From Allodiplogaster sudhausi (lineage: Eukaryota; Nematoda; Chromadorea; Rhabditida; Diplogasteridae), in contig CALZFC010000001.1 in assembly GCA_945643635.1 (NCBI GenBank), forward strand, positions 539,001 through 603,000: a stretch of DNA of 64,000 bases. Direction: 5' to 3'. Positions within the stretch are counted from its first letter, which is position 1; each line of letters begins with the position of its first letter. The position numbers and the translations under genes were made by a program. Below the pieces are notes generated by a model, which made no database searches, was not told where the DNA came from, and worked only from the letters and a program-made list of their open reading frames with translations. Positions 1 through 10,239 of the stretch are shown piece after piece.

Positions 1-251
1 TGAAACTCAATTTTTCAAGCCTTAAGCTATTACACTAGTCGGTCTATGAACCCTTCTGCCCAGTAAGAAGATTCAAAAGTACGGCATTCGCGAGAAATTT
101 GCATTAAAAAATGTGCCTGTAATAGGGAAATTTTGGTGCGATACGGTATATTTCTGTTCTTAATTAGTTTTGCAGAAAATTAACTCCAAGATATTCACCA
201 CCGGCCTATATGCGGGAAAATACGTATGATGACAGTGCGGGGTCTGGTAAC

Positions 252-344
252 CTTTTTGTAGTTTGTGCTCAGCCCCCGTCTAGTTTGTGCTCAACCCTAA
301 GCCCCGCCCCTTTTTATCAAGGGCTGAACACAAACTACAAAAGT
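252..344. repeat. Short inverted repeat
   Basis: Two arms of about 23 bases (252-276 and 321-344, sharing GTAGTTTGTGCTCAGCCC and its complement, with one or two mismatches) flank a 44-base GC-rich loop. The shape is that of a small hairpin or MITE core. No target-site duplication is clear. The preceding 250 bases hold nothing recognisable. Confidence 0.7.
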
Positions 345-362
345 AGGTCACCGCACCACGCA

Positions 363-387
363 TTAATAATAATAATAATAATAATAG

Positions 388-422
<35 letters not shown>

Positions 423-450
423 TAATAATAAAAATAACAATATTAATAAC
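363..450. repeat. AAT microsatellite
   Basis: Imperfect run of AAT/AATAAT units grading into A/T-rich sequence. Simple sequence with no coding content. Confidence 0.9.
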
Positions 451-469
451 AATAATAGTAAAAGGGGTG

Positions 470-1190
470 GGACTCTCTTTCCCTCTCTCTCTCCTTTTTC
501 TCTCTCTCTCACACACACACTCTCTCGTTTTTCTCTCTTTCTCTCTCTCTCCTTTTTCTCTCTCTCTCACACACACACACTCTCTCGTTTTTCTCTCTTT
601 CTCTCTCTCTCTCACACACTCTCTCGTTTTTCTCTCTCTCTCTCTCTCACACACACTCTCTCGTTTTTCTCTCTCTCTCTCTCTCTTTCACACTCTCTCT
701 CTCTACCTTTTCTCTCTTTCTCACACTTTTCACTCTTTATCTAAATTTTCTCTCTTTCTCACACTTTTCGCTCTTTCTCTAACTTTTCTCTATTTCTCTC
801 ACTTTCTCTCACTCTCTCTCTACCGCTCTCCCAGGACCGACCGCTCCTCACCAGCGGCCGGGTTAACACTGAACAGCGCTCCGCTTCCACTTACAAGCTC
901 CGCCCCCTCTCTCTCTCTCACACACTCTCTCGTTTTTCTCTCTCTCTCTCTCTCTTTCACACTCTCTCTCTCTACCTTTTCTCTCTTTCTCACACTTTTC
1001 ACTCTTTATCTAAATTTTCTCTCTTTCTCACACTTTTCGCTCTTTCTCTAACTTTTCTCTATTTCTCTCACTTTCTCTCACTCTCTCTACCGCTCTCCCA
1101 AGACCGACCGCTCCTCACCAGCGGCCGGGTTAACACTGAACAGCGCTCCGCTTCCACTTACAAGCTCCGCCCCCTCCCTCTCCCTCGCCT
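470..1190. repeat. CT-rich satellite with a 267-bp tandem duplication
   Basis: Long CT/CTTT/CA simple sequence. The non-simple marker CTACCGCTCTCCCA at about 822 recurs at about 1089, and the surrounding stretch (roughly 640-910 against 908-1180, including the CCGGGTTAACACTGAACAGC segment) is almost identical, so a unit of about 267 bp is duplicated in tandem. Open frames here are artefacts of low complexity. Confidence 0.85.
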
Positions 1191-1281
1191 CTCTCTCTCC
1201 TGCCCCGCTAAGCTCCGCCCCTTTTCGTCACTTCCTTCCCCTCTCACCCGCACACAAACTCACGCAAAAGTACCAGAGCTG

Positions 1282-1357
1282 CCAGATAGACAACTCGAAC
1301 CGGGGACCTTGCGGACCATCAATCTCCGTAGCACTACCAACACACTAATCGGCTAGT
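1282..1357 (-). pseudogene. tRNA-like relic (tRNA pseudogene or SINE head)
   Basis: Read on the minus strand there is an A-box-like TTAGTGTGTTGGTAGTGC followed at the right distance by a B-box-like CCCCGGTTCGAGTTGTC. The acceptor and anticodon stems do not pair well enough for a working tRNA. A tRNA-derived SINE head is the alternative. Confidence 0.45.
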
Positions 1358-1365
1358 CTAACGAA

Positions 1366-2580
1366 AAGCTTACACGTTTTCTGGATGCTAGGGCTGCCTG
1401 GCTCCATGGACACACAAATACACACACACACGCAAACACACACACAGAGTGAAGCAGACTGAGTGAGTAATACAACAGCGCGGTAAGAGAATGTACATAC
1501 ACAGAGAGTGGAGTCTACAGGGGATGAGTAAGGCAATTTGGGAATAGTGCGGGAAGAGACACACACACATATGCGATCTCACGTTTTCATAATTACAGTA
1601 ATTTCACATATTCTACTCAATTATCCAATAACTCCCGCCAATTTACATTTTCAAATTTTCATATGCGCACTTTCCGAACATTTCCCCTATTTGTATATTA
1701 TAACCCAAAGGAAAAATGCAAATTCATTGATTTTATGCTTCTTCCTATATTGCAGATGTGTTTCTTCCTATATTGCACATGGCCACTCCATTGCCTCCAT
1801 TCACCTCGTTGCATAACCAAAATCATAAAATTCAACTTTTTTTTTCAATCACTAATGTATTTTAATGTGTGTGTGTGTGTGACTAATTGATATATCAAGT
1901 TTATTTTGTGTGTTTTTCATCAAACATTTTGGGCCGCCAGCAACGTAGATATAAACTGTTTACTAATTTTCAAACGAAATTTCACATATGCTGCCGGAAC
2001 GCATCAAGGGTGCATACGACAATGTACATACAAGAACTCTTTTCATATGATTCATACTTATCATTTCCTAGTTAGCTTTTTAAACAATAAATAAAATTTA
2101 TTCAAATGATTTCTCATTTTCATATGCACAGATATTTCAGCGATATCTTTTTTCACATGTAATGGAATTTCATATTTTTAATTAGCACATGTACTCTAAA
2201 CGTCACTAATTTATTTAGGTTCAAAGTGATGAATCATCAGTAGTGCAACAACAAGACATTATTTCGCAATCTTCAATACATGTCCAGGTCTGATGATATT
2301 ACAATTTCGCAATCAAAAAAAAAACAAGATGCATGGTAGAGTTACGAAGACTTCATACAACCGCTTCATTTTTAGTCTATTTCGCAAACTTCAATACATG
2401 GTACGGTGATAATATTACAAACAGTTCGCAATCTGCTTTCAACAGGCTGCACGCGTTCTGATAAACTTGCGATGACGTCATACATACGTTTCATTTTTAG
2501 CCTATTCAAAGTAATTGCTGCATCAAATTATTGTGGCAATGGCATAAATATTAACATAGCTAATGCATAAATATAGCAGG
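1366..2580. other. Intergenic stretch, no gene seen
   Basis: Contains short CA/GT runs (about 1421-1445 and 1868-1881) and AT-rich unique sequence. Two short related blocks around 2250-2290 and 2385-2420 both carry ATTTCGCAA(T/A)CTTCAATACATG, so a degenerate local repeat is present. No coding signal was found. Confidence 0.5.
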
Positions 2581-2987
2581 CTACGCAGCCTCGTAAAATA
2601 TGCAATTGCGGCAGATGTTGAGACACTTGCCAAACTCTTCGAATGGAACATGCTCTGGACGGTTGCAGCAAGACGGAGGTGGGAGCGCAGAGAGGGGCTT
2701 GTCTTCCTCATCATACTTTAAGAACTTGGAGCAGTTCTCGTTGACGTACCGAGAGCACTTCCAGAACGGTCCTCCGATGGTTCCTTAAATGAAATAATTA
2801 AACAAATTAAACAAAGAAGGCGGGGGTATTTCAATTTTCAAACGACTACCTTCACTCTATTACGCAAGCGCCTGCATCCCTTCCCGCATCCGCTGCAGCA
2901 AGGTCGCACCGCGGTCTCATTATCACCAGCCTTTTTGAGCTCCTTCTCCAAGACCTTCTTCGCTGGCTTCTTCACAGAGTAAGACAT
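2581..2987 (-). CDS. Small GRF-type zinc-finger protein, two exons
   Basis: Predicted 108-residue protein of unknown role. Exon 1 is 2864-2987 and exon 2 is 2581-2783. The donor GTAATA and acceptor TTTAAG join in phase 1; the nearby GTAGTC donor would shift the frame. The N-terminus is Lys-rich (MSYSVKKPAKKVLEKELKK). Then comes CCSGCGKGC, then GGPFWKCS and NCSKFLKYDEED, the spacing typical of GRF zinc fingers (CxxCG, G-PFW-C, C--F--YDEED), which bind single-stranded nucleic acid in known members. A Cys-rich tail follows (PPSCCNRPEHV, CLNICRNC). Start context is an ATG after a C-rich stretch. The chance of a pseudogene is low because the frame is clean, but expression is unproven. Confidence 0.6.
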
Positions 2988-3060
2988 CTACGTCCGGGGA
3001 GAAAGTTAGCAATCTTACACTCACATTAATGAAAAGCCCAATGAGCCTACTGCAGAAGTA

Positions 3061-3356
3061 AGGGGGCCTCTCACTCTCTCTCTATCATTATCGCGTTCTA
3101 TTCCACACTATTTTTCTTTCGTTTTATTTCTCTCACTCTCTCCTTTCTCCATAGTCTCTCTACATTTTCTCTAACATATGCTAGAACGTTCTGCTCTATA
3201 CACACTGTTTCATAATCTTTCGTTACTGTCTCAATGTATCAGAAGCTGTAGATAAGGATCTAAACAACGAATGCAGACGAAAGCATCCATCCCTTTTTTT
3301 CTCTCTCTTTCTCTCTCCAACGTAACCCTCTCTCTTATTCTCTCGCTCTATATCTC

Positions 3357-3404
<48 letters not shown>

Positions 3405-3610
3405 TCTCTCTCTCCCCCTGACTCTTTTTTATAGAGTGGCACGAAATGTAGCAGGCAGCTTCTCGGTTACAATAATGACGCACCCTTCTCTCTCTCTCTC
3501 ACTCTCTCTCTCTCTCTCTCTCTATCTTTCTTGTCTATATATGTGTCTCTCTTGTCTATCTATGTACCTCTCTTTCTCCCTTATTATGTCTCTCTTTCTC
3601 TCTCCATAAT
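3061..3610. repeat. CT-rich simple sequence
   Basis: Runs of (CT)n around 3298-3415 and 3487-3600, with scattered CT tracts before them. Low complexity, non-coding. Confidence 0.9.
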
Positions 3611-3704
3611 TTCACATCTCTAGTTGCCGTCACACTACGCTTCCTTGACGTGAATTGATAGGTCAACGAATATAAAGGGGGTCACAAGCAGAAAATTGAG
3701 ACAG

Positions 3705-4596
3705 AAATGTTGCCCTCAAACTAACATGCTCCTCTGGAGCTGGAAAGACAGAACTGTTAAGAAAGATAATAGCAGATACAGACAAGGTTTATCATAATGC
3801 GCCAAAACATGTGTATTTCTGCTATAATGAGTATCAGCCTGGATATGATACATTTGCAAACGCAAGAAACGTGACAATGTGTGAAGGATTACCGTCATTG
3901 GATCATTTGAAAGCGTTAAAGGAAAATAAACCTTTAGTAATTTTGGATGATTTAATGGTTCAAATAGATAAGTGGCCAGAAGCTGAAAACTCTTTACAGT
4001 GTGTACTCATCACTTCTACTTGACCACAATCGCCGTAGTTCATAGTTTATTCTATAGTAAGATTCTGCGCAATTTACGCATTAATAGTAGCTATTTGATC
4101 ATTTTCAAGAATAATTCAGATTTGTTATCCATTCGTTCTCTGGCACATCAATTAAAGGAAGTTTCCGGCGAATAATTCTACAGTAGCGCTAGAGAACGCG
4201 TTTGAATGCGCGCGCTCATAAAGTTGCCTGTCGCTCGGTCGAGAGAGCATGTGAAATAATAGGGCGGCTCTGACCTACCGTAGCTAATTCTCTACCAGCC
4301 AGTTTTCACGTTACTATTTCTCAGAATGTAATGGAAGAAAACCGCTCAAACTTTCTGGAGACATGTTTTACGCCAAGAAGAACATGTTCATATAGAAAAA
4401 ACTTAGGTTAATTATTCACCTGATACCTCCTTTAAGACCTTCAGAACAAAAATTTATTCAATCATTCGAAGACGCCACTAGAGAGCCGCATTCATATTTG
4501 CTCATAGATCTGCATAAAAGTACAGAAACTAAATATCAACTCAGGAGCAGTATCTTTCCCTTATCTGAGCGTGTTTATTGTTACATACCGAAATGA
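3705..4596 (+). pseudogene. Polinton/adintovirus-like packaging ATPase, broken
   Basis: Relic of an FtsK/A32-type genome-packaging ATPase. A Walker A motif (GAGKT) lies at about 3738-3755 and a Walker B-like LVILDD at about 3940-3957. The frame stops at about 4020, a one-base shift then reopens recognisable sequence to about 4150, and a 284-bp MITE sits at a TTAA (4152-4435). The C-terminal part then follows to a TGA at 4594-4596. It is first in a row with two core-type proteins and an integrase, which is an order seen in Polinton-like elements. It is non-functional as it stands. What could differ is the exact family assignment (Polinton, adintovirus or a related virus-derived element). Confidence 0.7.
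4152..4435. mobile_element. MITE with TTAA target duplication (family B, complete)
   Basis: 284-bp non-coding insert bounded by TTAA on both sides. Its ends are inverted: TTAAAGGAAGTTTCCGGCG at the left, and CACCTGATACCTCCTTTAA at the right, a diverged inverse. A better right end of the same family at 27718 reads CGCCGGAGACTTCCTTTAA. TTAA duplication is typical of the piggyBac superfamily; no transposase is inside. It lies in the ATPase relic, and the coding frame on either side agrees if one TTAA is kept. Confidence 0.85.
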
Positions 4597-4925
4597 CAAG
4601 TGCAAAGTGGGATAAGGAATCTTGGCAAAAAATTGAATGTCTACTAAAATCCGACGATTTTAGTTAATGCGCACTGGAATTGGATGCAAATTCAATTATG
4701 TGCCTAATTGAGGCAATATGTAATATTCTCTATGGTAACGTAAAAATGAGTAAAAAATCAAATAAATCACTAAATAAATATGCTAAAGAAATGCGAAAAT
4801 TAGCAAGCATACGTAATATAAGAGAAGCAAAACATGCACTTGTTCAGACAGGGTCAGGTTTTCTAGTGCCTCTATTACCTGTATTAGCTAGTGTTGCAGC
4901 TCACCTCCTTGCAAATGTCATTTAA
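4593..4925 (+). pseudogene. Small hydrophobic-tailed core protein of the Polinton-like element
   Basis: The ATG overlaps the ATPase stop (ATGA). The frame is open except for an in-frame TAA at 4665-4667. It shows a Lys-rich centre (MSKKSNKSLNKYAKEMRKLA), then KHALVQTGSG and a strongly hydrophobic end (FLVPLLPVLASVAAHLL). This matches, from memory, a small protein repeatedly found beside these integrases and compared with adenovirus core protein X. The stop makes a working copy unlikely. Confidence 0.5.
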
Positions 4926-5576
4926 AAAGATGATTCTTATTCCCGAAGATCAGCTGTCCAGAGCTAAACCGCGATCGTTTTTGGAAAATTTAGAGGAGGA
5001 AATTAGAGAGGTGTTAGCCTCTAACGGTGCTGATGATGAACGCGTCAAAAAATACAATGGGTTATTGCTTAGTCTTATGCAAAAGCTCCATTATGTGCCT
5101 AATGTTGAAAACGAAAGAATAGTAGAAGATAACTATTCCCACTCTTCTGCTTCTGTAGATACAGCCATTCAAGCCATTCCGTCGGTAACAATTCCCACAG
5201 CTGCTTCACTACCTCTTGCTCCTTCAGTTCCTGCAGCTCATCCTGTGAAAAAAGTGCTTCAGTTCAAACAACTAATCAGAACAACTTACTAGTAGTCGAA
5301 AAGGCAAAAGCTTTACTGTCGCACCTTCGCAATTATCCGAATTATTTTAATATAAATGGAGAGGATATTACTATAAAAGGCGTAATTTTCAAATTAAGCG
5401 ACCTAGTTACAGATTTTTCAAGTCCTTATCGTAGTAAATCTCAACCACCAGAGGGAGCTCAAGAGTTTGCTGACCTACTAATAGACACTAATTTTGATAC
5501 CAATTTAATTGGTAATCCTACGCGAAGGAACCAGCTTGCTTCAGGGCAATTTATTGTGAAGAAATGGAAACTTTAG
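4915..5576 (+). pseudogene. Second structural or core-type protein of the Polinton-like element
   Basis: Starts four codons before the end of the preceding frame. An open frame (KKMILIPEDQL at the N-terminus, then an acidic helical part and a Pro/Ala-rich linker) runs to 5292. A frameshift or overlap near 5285 leads into a second open part with GVIFKLSDLV, GAQEFADLL and NPTRRNQLASGQF, ending at a TAG at 5574-5576. The same two-part layout occurs beside Polinton-type integrases in invertebrates. The function is not known for certain; a minor capsid or core role is an inference. Confidence 0.45.
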
Positions 5577-6160
5577 GCGAAATATACAGAGATATAAACA
5601 ACCCTGGAGCTTTAGGTAGTGTAACTCGTTTATACCAGGCAGCTCGAAAGGCAGGTTTAAATGTAACCTTGAAACAGGTAAAAGAATTTCTACATACCAA
5701 CGATACATACACTGCACACTTTCCACGTAAACTCCATTTAAAGACGAATAAATTACAATGCACTTGGATAGATAGTGATCACCAGGCAGATTTAGCTGTA
5801 ATGATGGATTTAAAAGGATATAATTCAGTTATCAGTATATTTTAGTAATTGTCGATATTCTCAGCCGATTTATTATGGTTGAAGCATTAAAATTAAAAAC
5901 AGCGGAACAGTGGGCTAAGGCATATCTGCATATTTTAGAGAGAAATAATCGTATTCCATTCCGCTTGTATACAGATGCTGGAAAAGAATTCTTAAATTCT
6001 AAGTATAGGAGTGTTTTGTCCAAATTCGATATTGACCATCGAGTTCCTAAAAATCATGCTGTAAAGTGTGCACTTGCCGAAAACAGCATAAGAAGAGTAA
6101 AATCTAAACTTTATCGGTATTTCTCTGAACATAATACGTACAGGTGGTTGGAAAACAGTG
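5564..6160 (+). pseudogene. Retroviral-type DDE integrase of the Polinton-like element, broken and truncated
   Basis: Family resembles the worm transposon-derived protein F54H12.3. The N-terminal part has a DPKNP-like INNPGALGSV and KQVKEFL. The core has the catalytic acidic residues in WIDSDHQADLAVM, YTDAGKEF and ALAENSIRRVK. A frameshift near 5840 separates the first Asp block from the rest. At about 6153 the frame passes directly into a dispersed repeat, so the C-terminus is lost. The element therefore cannot integrate itself. The other genes expected of a full element (DNA polymerase B, capsid, protease) are not in this window. Confidence 0.7.
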
Positions 6161-6345
6161 GAAGTTCTAAGGAGACGAGAGAGAGAGAAAGTAGAGGAGA
6201 ACATACATATGCATGTGATCTTGCATTCACATACTATGCATGTGATCTTGCATTCCTCTGAAACAGTGGAAGTTCTAAGGAGACGAGAGAGAGAGAAAGC
6301 AGAGGAGAACATACATATGCATGTGATCTTGCATTCACATACTTT
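6153..6345. repeat. Tandem copies of a dispersed repeat end
   Basis: GAAACAGTGGAAGTTCTAAG occurs at about 6154 and again at about 6262, each followed by GAGA-rich sequence and CATATGCATGTGATCTTGC. The unit is about 105 bp. The same sequence begins the duplicated block at 11930, and related copies lie at about 11120-11215 and, inverted, at 13700-13830. Confidence 0.8.
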
Positions 6346-7365
6346 TTAACTGCCAAATGACTCATTCTTCTCTTATTTCATGAACTGTGCTTGTGCTTAT
6401 TTTTTTTTACATTCTTTGATGCTGTCACTAGCCATGCTAACCTCTTGATGCCTCAGCATGTAATCCTTTCCGTTGGGCGCAAACAACACATTGCAAAGGA
6501 AAGCGCGTTCGAACACAATTTGAAGAAGCTCAAGTTTGAATGAACTGCAAAAGAAAGCGGCTTGCATGAGGAAAGGTTTAGATTGCACATCAAAGAGAAT
6601 AAGTTCCTTTACGATGTAGATGAAAATGAGTCGGTGTAGATGAAAATTTCGGAGAACTCACCTTAGGGCTTAATATTTTAGGTTTGAGTTTCTTGCAAAT
6701 ATATTTATAGATATAAATTTTTTATACAATTAATGCGCTTCTCTCGCGGTATGGCACTTGACATTAAAAGAAGAAAAAACTTCACTTCTTAAAACAATAA
6801 GTAAAACTAAGCATATTTGAGTATGCAAAAAATAGGTGTTCATTTTGTACAAATGTTTGTCATTTGGCTACGCAACACACGCCTTTACCATAAAAAAATA
6901 TTTGGAAACGAACTAGCTCTCTCATCCAGAACTCAATTAACAGTATACGCTAGGGCTCTTGGGGCTCTTTAGTGCTGTGTGGATGGACGGGGGCTGATTT
7001 ATATAAGACAACTTTATCCTAGCTACGACACAAAACAGAGCAAGAACATAATGAATGAGAAGAGACTCAACGGTACTCTAGAGCGAGAAAAAGAAGCAAC
7101 CGACTACCATAGCAGAGCAACAACGCAATGATGGGAAGAGATACAACACAAGCGAGAGAAGCAAGGCAACCAACAGCTACATCGCTCGCTAGCCGAGCTG
7201 CACAAACACCACGAACTAACAGCCCCGTCCATTCTAAACACGCCTAAAAGGTCACGGAGCGGCGGCTCCCTTGCAGAACGCGGTGAAGCCCTCCGTCAGC
7301 GGGCCTTTATCGTCGTTCCAGACGCCCATTTTGCAGGTGACGGGCGTTGTCCCCGCATACTTCAC
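6258..7365. repeat. Duplicated 1.1-kb block, copy 1 (partner 11928-13035)
   Basis: Side-by-side reading shows near identity, with only scattered single-base differences and small indels. The block covers non-coding sequence and the 3' part of the last exon of the C6-like gene. Beyond about 7365 the two copies drop sharply in similarity although both continue as homologous exons. Confidence 0.85.
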
Positions 7366-9846
7366 GTCGTTGATGAAGAGATCGGGAAGGGCAGGGTCGC
7401 ACACGAGCGTCATTGTTGACGAGATCTTAAAAGAGCCAGAGAAACTTCCTTTTGAATAGCCTGAATATAGAGTGGGTATAAATAATTTAATCAAGTTCAA
7501 ATAATGTTTTTTTTCTCTTTATTAGAAACCGTGGTATTGTAAATCGATTCCAACCTTTGGTCTAACGCAGGCCATAGTGGGCGTGCACAGTGGCGACTCC
7601 TCGGTAGGCGGCAGCGTGCAACCTACAAATGAAGGAGTTTTAAAAAGATGTTACTATTTTTGAAAATATTTTTAAATTTTCAAAAAAAAAAGAAATTACA
7701 CATGGTGAGGAAATAAAATAAATACGAATTAAAATCATCTCTCCGCCTACGTTTTTCACAGTAGATCACGCCCGTCGCCGCAGGGAAGAATATGGCGGGG
7801 TTGCCTACGGCCTCGTAGGTAACTCCGTCTGCCCTACACGTAATACCTTCAGTAGTGATCGTAAACTCGGAACCGTCCTGAACAACCCCGTCAAAAATAA
7901 TGGCTTATCCAAAAATTGAAGAAAAAAAATAATTATTTTTTTCAATTTACACTGTCTTATATCAAAACTAACCATCTTGACGCCGGTCATTTGGCTTCCT
8001 CCTGCACAAGTCGCACCAGCGCACGTCGTCTGCGTTGTCGTGAGGAGACTCTGATCGCAGCTGCTCGAGGGCGGGCACTAAATGAGGAGAAAATAATAAA
8101 TGAAGAACAAATTACATACATACATGTATTTATTAAATTGTTTATCTAAAAGACAATAAATTCTCTCTGGTTGCACATAGATAAGCCACCAATTATGTAT
8201 TATGATACATATATTATACGGCGTTAGCGAAAAAATAAAAGAAGACTCATGGTAAATCGTCCCCAACCTTATTTATACTTTTTTTTTCTTTTCCTTTTGC
8301 CGGGACTGCTCCAATTCGCCAGGTCGCACGCATACTTTCTCCTTCTTTCAATCTACATATCTCACGCTGTCTATTCCCTTCTCACTTTCCATCTCTCTTC
8401 CCTTTTCTAATTCTGTTTTCTCTCCTTCACCCTCTCTCTCTCTTCCTTTCTCTCTTTTTCTCTCTCTCCATCTCTCTATCTTTCTCTCCGCCTCTCTTTT
8501 TTCTCATCCTCTATCTCGCTCTCCTTCTCTAGTTCCTCTCTCCCACTAGCTCGCTCTTCCTTTCTCTATCTCTCTCTCTCTCTTCCTCTTTCTTTATTTC
8601 TCTCTCCTCTTCTCTCTCTCACTAGCTCGCTCTTCCTTTCTCTATCTCTCTCTCTCTTCCTCTTTCTTTATTTCTCTCTCCTCTTCTCTCTCTCACTAGC
8701 TCGCTCTTCCTTTCTCTATCTCTCTCTCTCTCTCTTCCTCTTTCTTTATTTCTCTCTCCTCTTCTCTCTCTCACTAGCTCGCTCTTCCTTTCTCTATCTC
8801 TCTCTCTCTCTTCCTCTTTCTTTATTTCTCTCTCCTTCTTTATTTCTCTCTCTCACTAGCTCGCTCTTCCTTTCTCTATCTCTCTCTCTCTCTTCCTCTT
8901 TCTTTATTTCTCTCTCCTCTTCTCTCTCTCTCACTAGCTCGCTTTTCCTTTCTGTCTCTCTTTCTCTACGTCCCCCTCCTCTCTCTCTCCCTTCTCTCTC
9001 TCCTTTTCACTCGCTCGCGCACACCTTCTCTCTTTCTTTATCTGCAGCCCTGCAAAGAATCTGATATCACAGGTGCCAGAGAATAGAGAAAAGCAAGCAG
9101 ATAAAAAATAATAATATGATAATGAGTAAATTATAAAAAATGAGCATATTATTACTGTATTAAGTAGATTAATAAAACCTGTTAAAAAAATTTCCACTTA
9201 CTGTCGCGGGCGCCATGTATTTCGGCGCTGGACAACTCTTGCAGGTCAGCGGCGCGGCGGTAGTTGTCGTCGTGGTAGAAGACGTCGTCGAAGATGTTGT
9301 GGCGGTCGTGGAGGTGCTCGCCGGTGGTTGTGTGGTGGTGCTGGGTGCCGTCGTTGTCGCGGGTTGTGGCGTGGTGGTTGTTAGTTGCGGCGGTCCTGAA
9401 TACACCTACTATGTTTTTTTTAATATTTGGTTCACTTTGGTAAAAAAAAATGATATGATTTATAACATTTAGAGCACATCGCAACATTTAACAGCATCTA
9501 CTAAAGGATCGATCTTTTAAAAAAATGGTGATTATTATTTAGAACTATTTTGACTGAATTGAGAGATTTCAAGTTAAAAGGTGTCATTCAATAGAATAAA
9601 CGAAATTTGAAAAAGTCAATTAAGATATGATTCTAACCTGCAAACACCATTTAATAAAGCATCGCTCTTTTCATTGATGCTAGGTATACTTTAGAATTGA
9701 CTCAATAGAATAAAAGAAATTTGAAGGAAGCGCAACTAACGAGTGAGGCTGGGATGGGTGGGCTGCATAGCCATGCAGCCATTGGCAGTGCGAGCAACCG
9801 AGATGAGGACGACGAGAGAGAGCACGGCAGAGAGAGACTTCGCCAT
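7252..9846 (-). CDS. Secreted mucin-like nematode C6-type protein, six exons
   Basis: Predicted 257 residues. Exons: 9741-9846, 9202-9395, 7973-8077, 7751-7877, 7555-7622 and 7252-7425. All splice phases agree (1,0,0,1,0) and all sites are GT-AG. Exon 1 gives a signal peptide (MAKSLSAVLSLVVLISVART, then ANGCMAMQP). Exon 2 is a Thr-rich stalk likely to be O-glycosylated, ending TCKSCPAPKYMAP. The rest is a Cys-patterned domain (TTCAGATCAGG, GITCRADG, GVIYCEK, CTLPPTEESPLC, TLVCDPALPDLF, VTCKMGVWNDD, FTAFC). The CMA start and CKSCPAP motif resemble nematode C6-domain proteins, extracellular proteins of unknown function. The domain match is by eye; another small Cys-rich extracellular domain is possible. 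Intron 2 carries a CT satellite. Confidence 0.8.
8560..8945. repeat. About 77-bp CT-rich minisatellite in intron 2 of the C6-like gene
   Basis: Five imperfect units each marked by CTCACTAGCTCGCTCTTCC, starting near 8545, 8617, 8692, 8770 and 8852, with a last partial unit at about 8931. The remaining intron from 8400 to 9020 is CT-rich simple sequence. Confidence 0.85.
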
Positions 9847-9888
9847 TCTTGCTGCTTCACTCCTTTCCTCCGTTCATCTTTCCTCCTC

Positions 9889-9897
9889 CTTATATAC
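9889..9897 (-). promoter_or_regulatory. Likely TATA box of the C6-like gene
   Basis: The minus strand reads GTATATAAGG about 45 bases upstream of the ATG at 9846. It is the only such element close to the start, and the distance leaves room for a very short 5' leader. Confidence 0.45.
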
Positions 9898-9965
9898 AAC
9901 GCACTGACAATCAGTGCAAACGGTTTCAGCTTGTCAGTATGACCATAGGACACCTAACCTCTGCC

Positions 9966-9967
<2 letters not shown>

Positions 9968-10014
<47 letters not shown>

Positions 10015-10175
10015 ACCTATCTCACTCACTCTCGCTGTGTCGCTCTCCACCTCTCTTTCTCTCTCTCTCTGCCTATATCTATCTCTATAATTCTCGCTGT
10101 GTCTCTCTATTTCTTTTCTCTCTCTCTTTGTCTCTCTCGATCTCTCGATCTCTCTCTCTCTCTCTCTGTCTCCCT
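9968..10175. repeat. CT microsatellite
   Basis: (CT)n from about 9969 to 10008 and again between 10050 and 10170 with interruptions. Non-coding. Confidence 0.9.
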
Positions 10176-10239
10176 CTTCGTTCATTGAACTGCCGCAATT
10201 TGCATTAATCTCTCCACTGATTTTTTATAAGCATCTCGA

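Noticed and set aside
467..1051. Long Ser/Leu frame through CT-rich sequence (and Arg/Glu frames on the other strand)
   Set aside because: Produced by simple sequence; the same occurs at 3271-3609, 9849-10208, 15862-16153, 46182-46619, 60844-61107, 61482-61871 and 63362-63940. No splice site, domain or normal composition.
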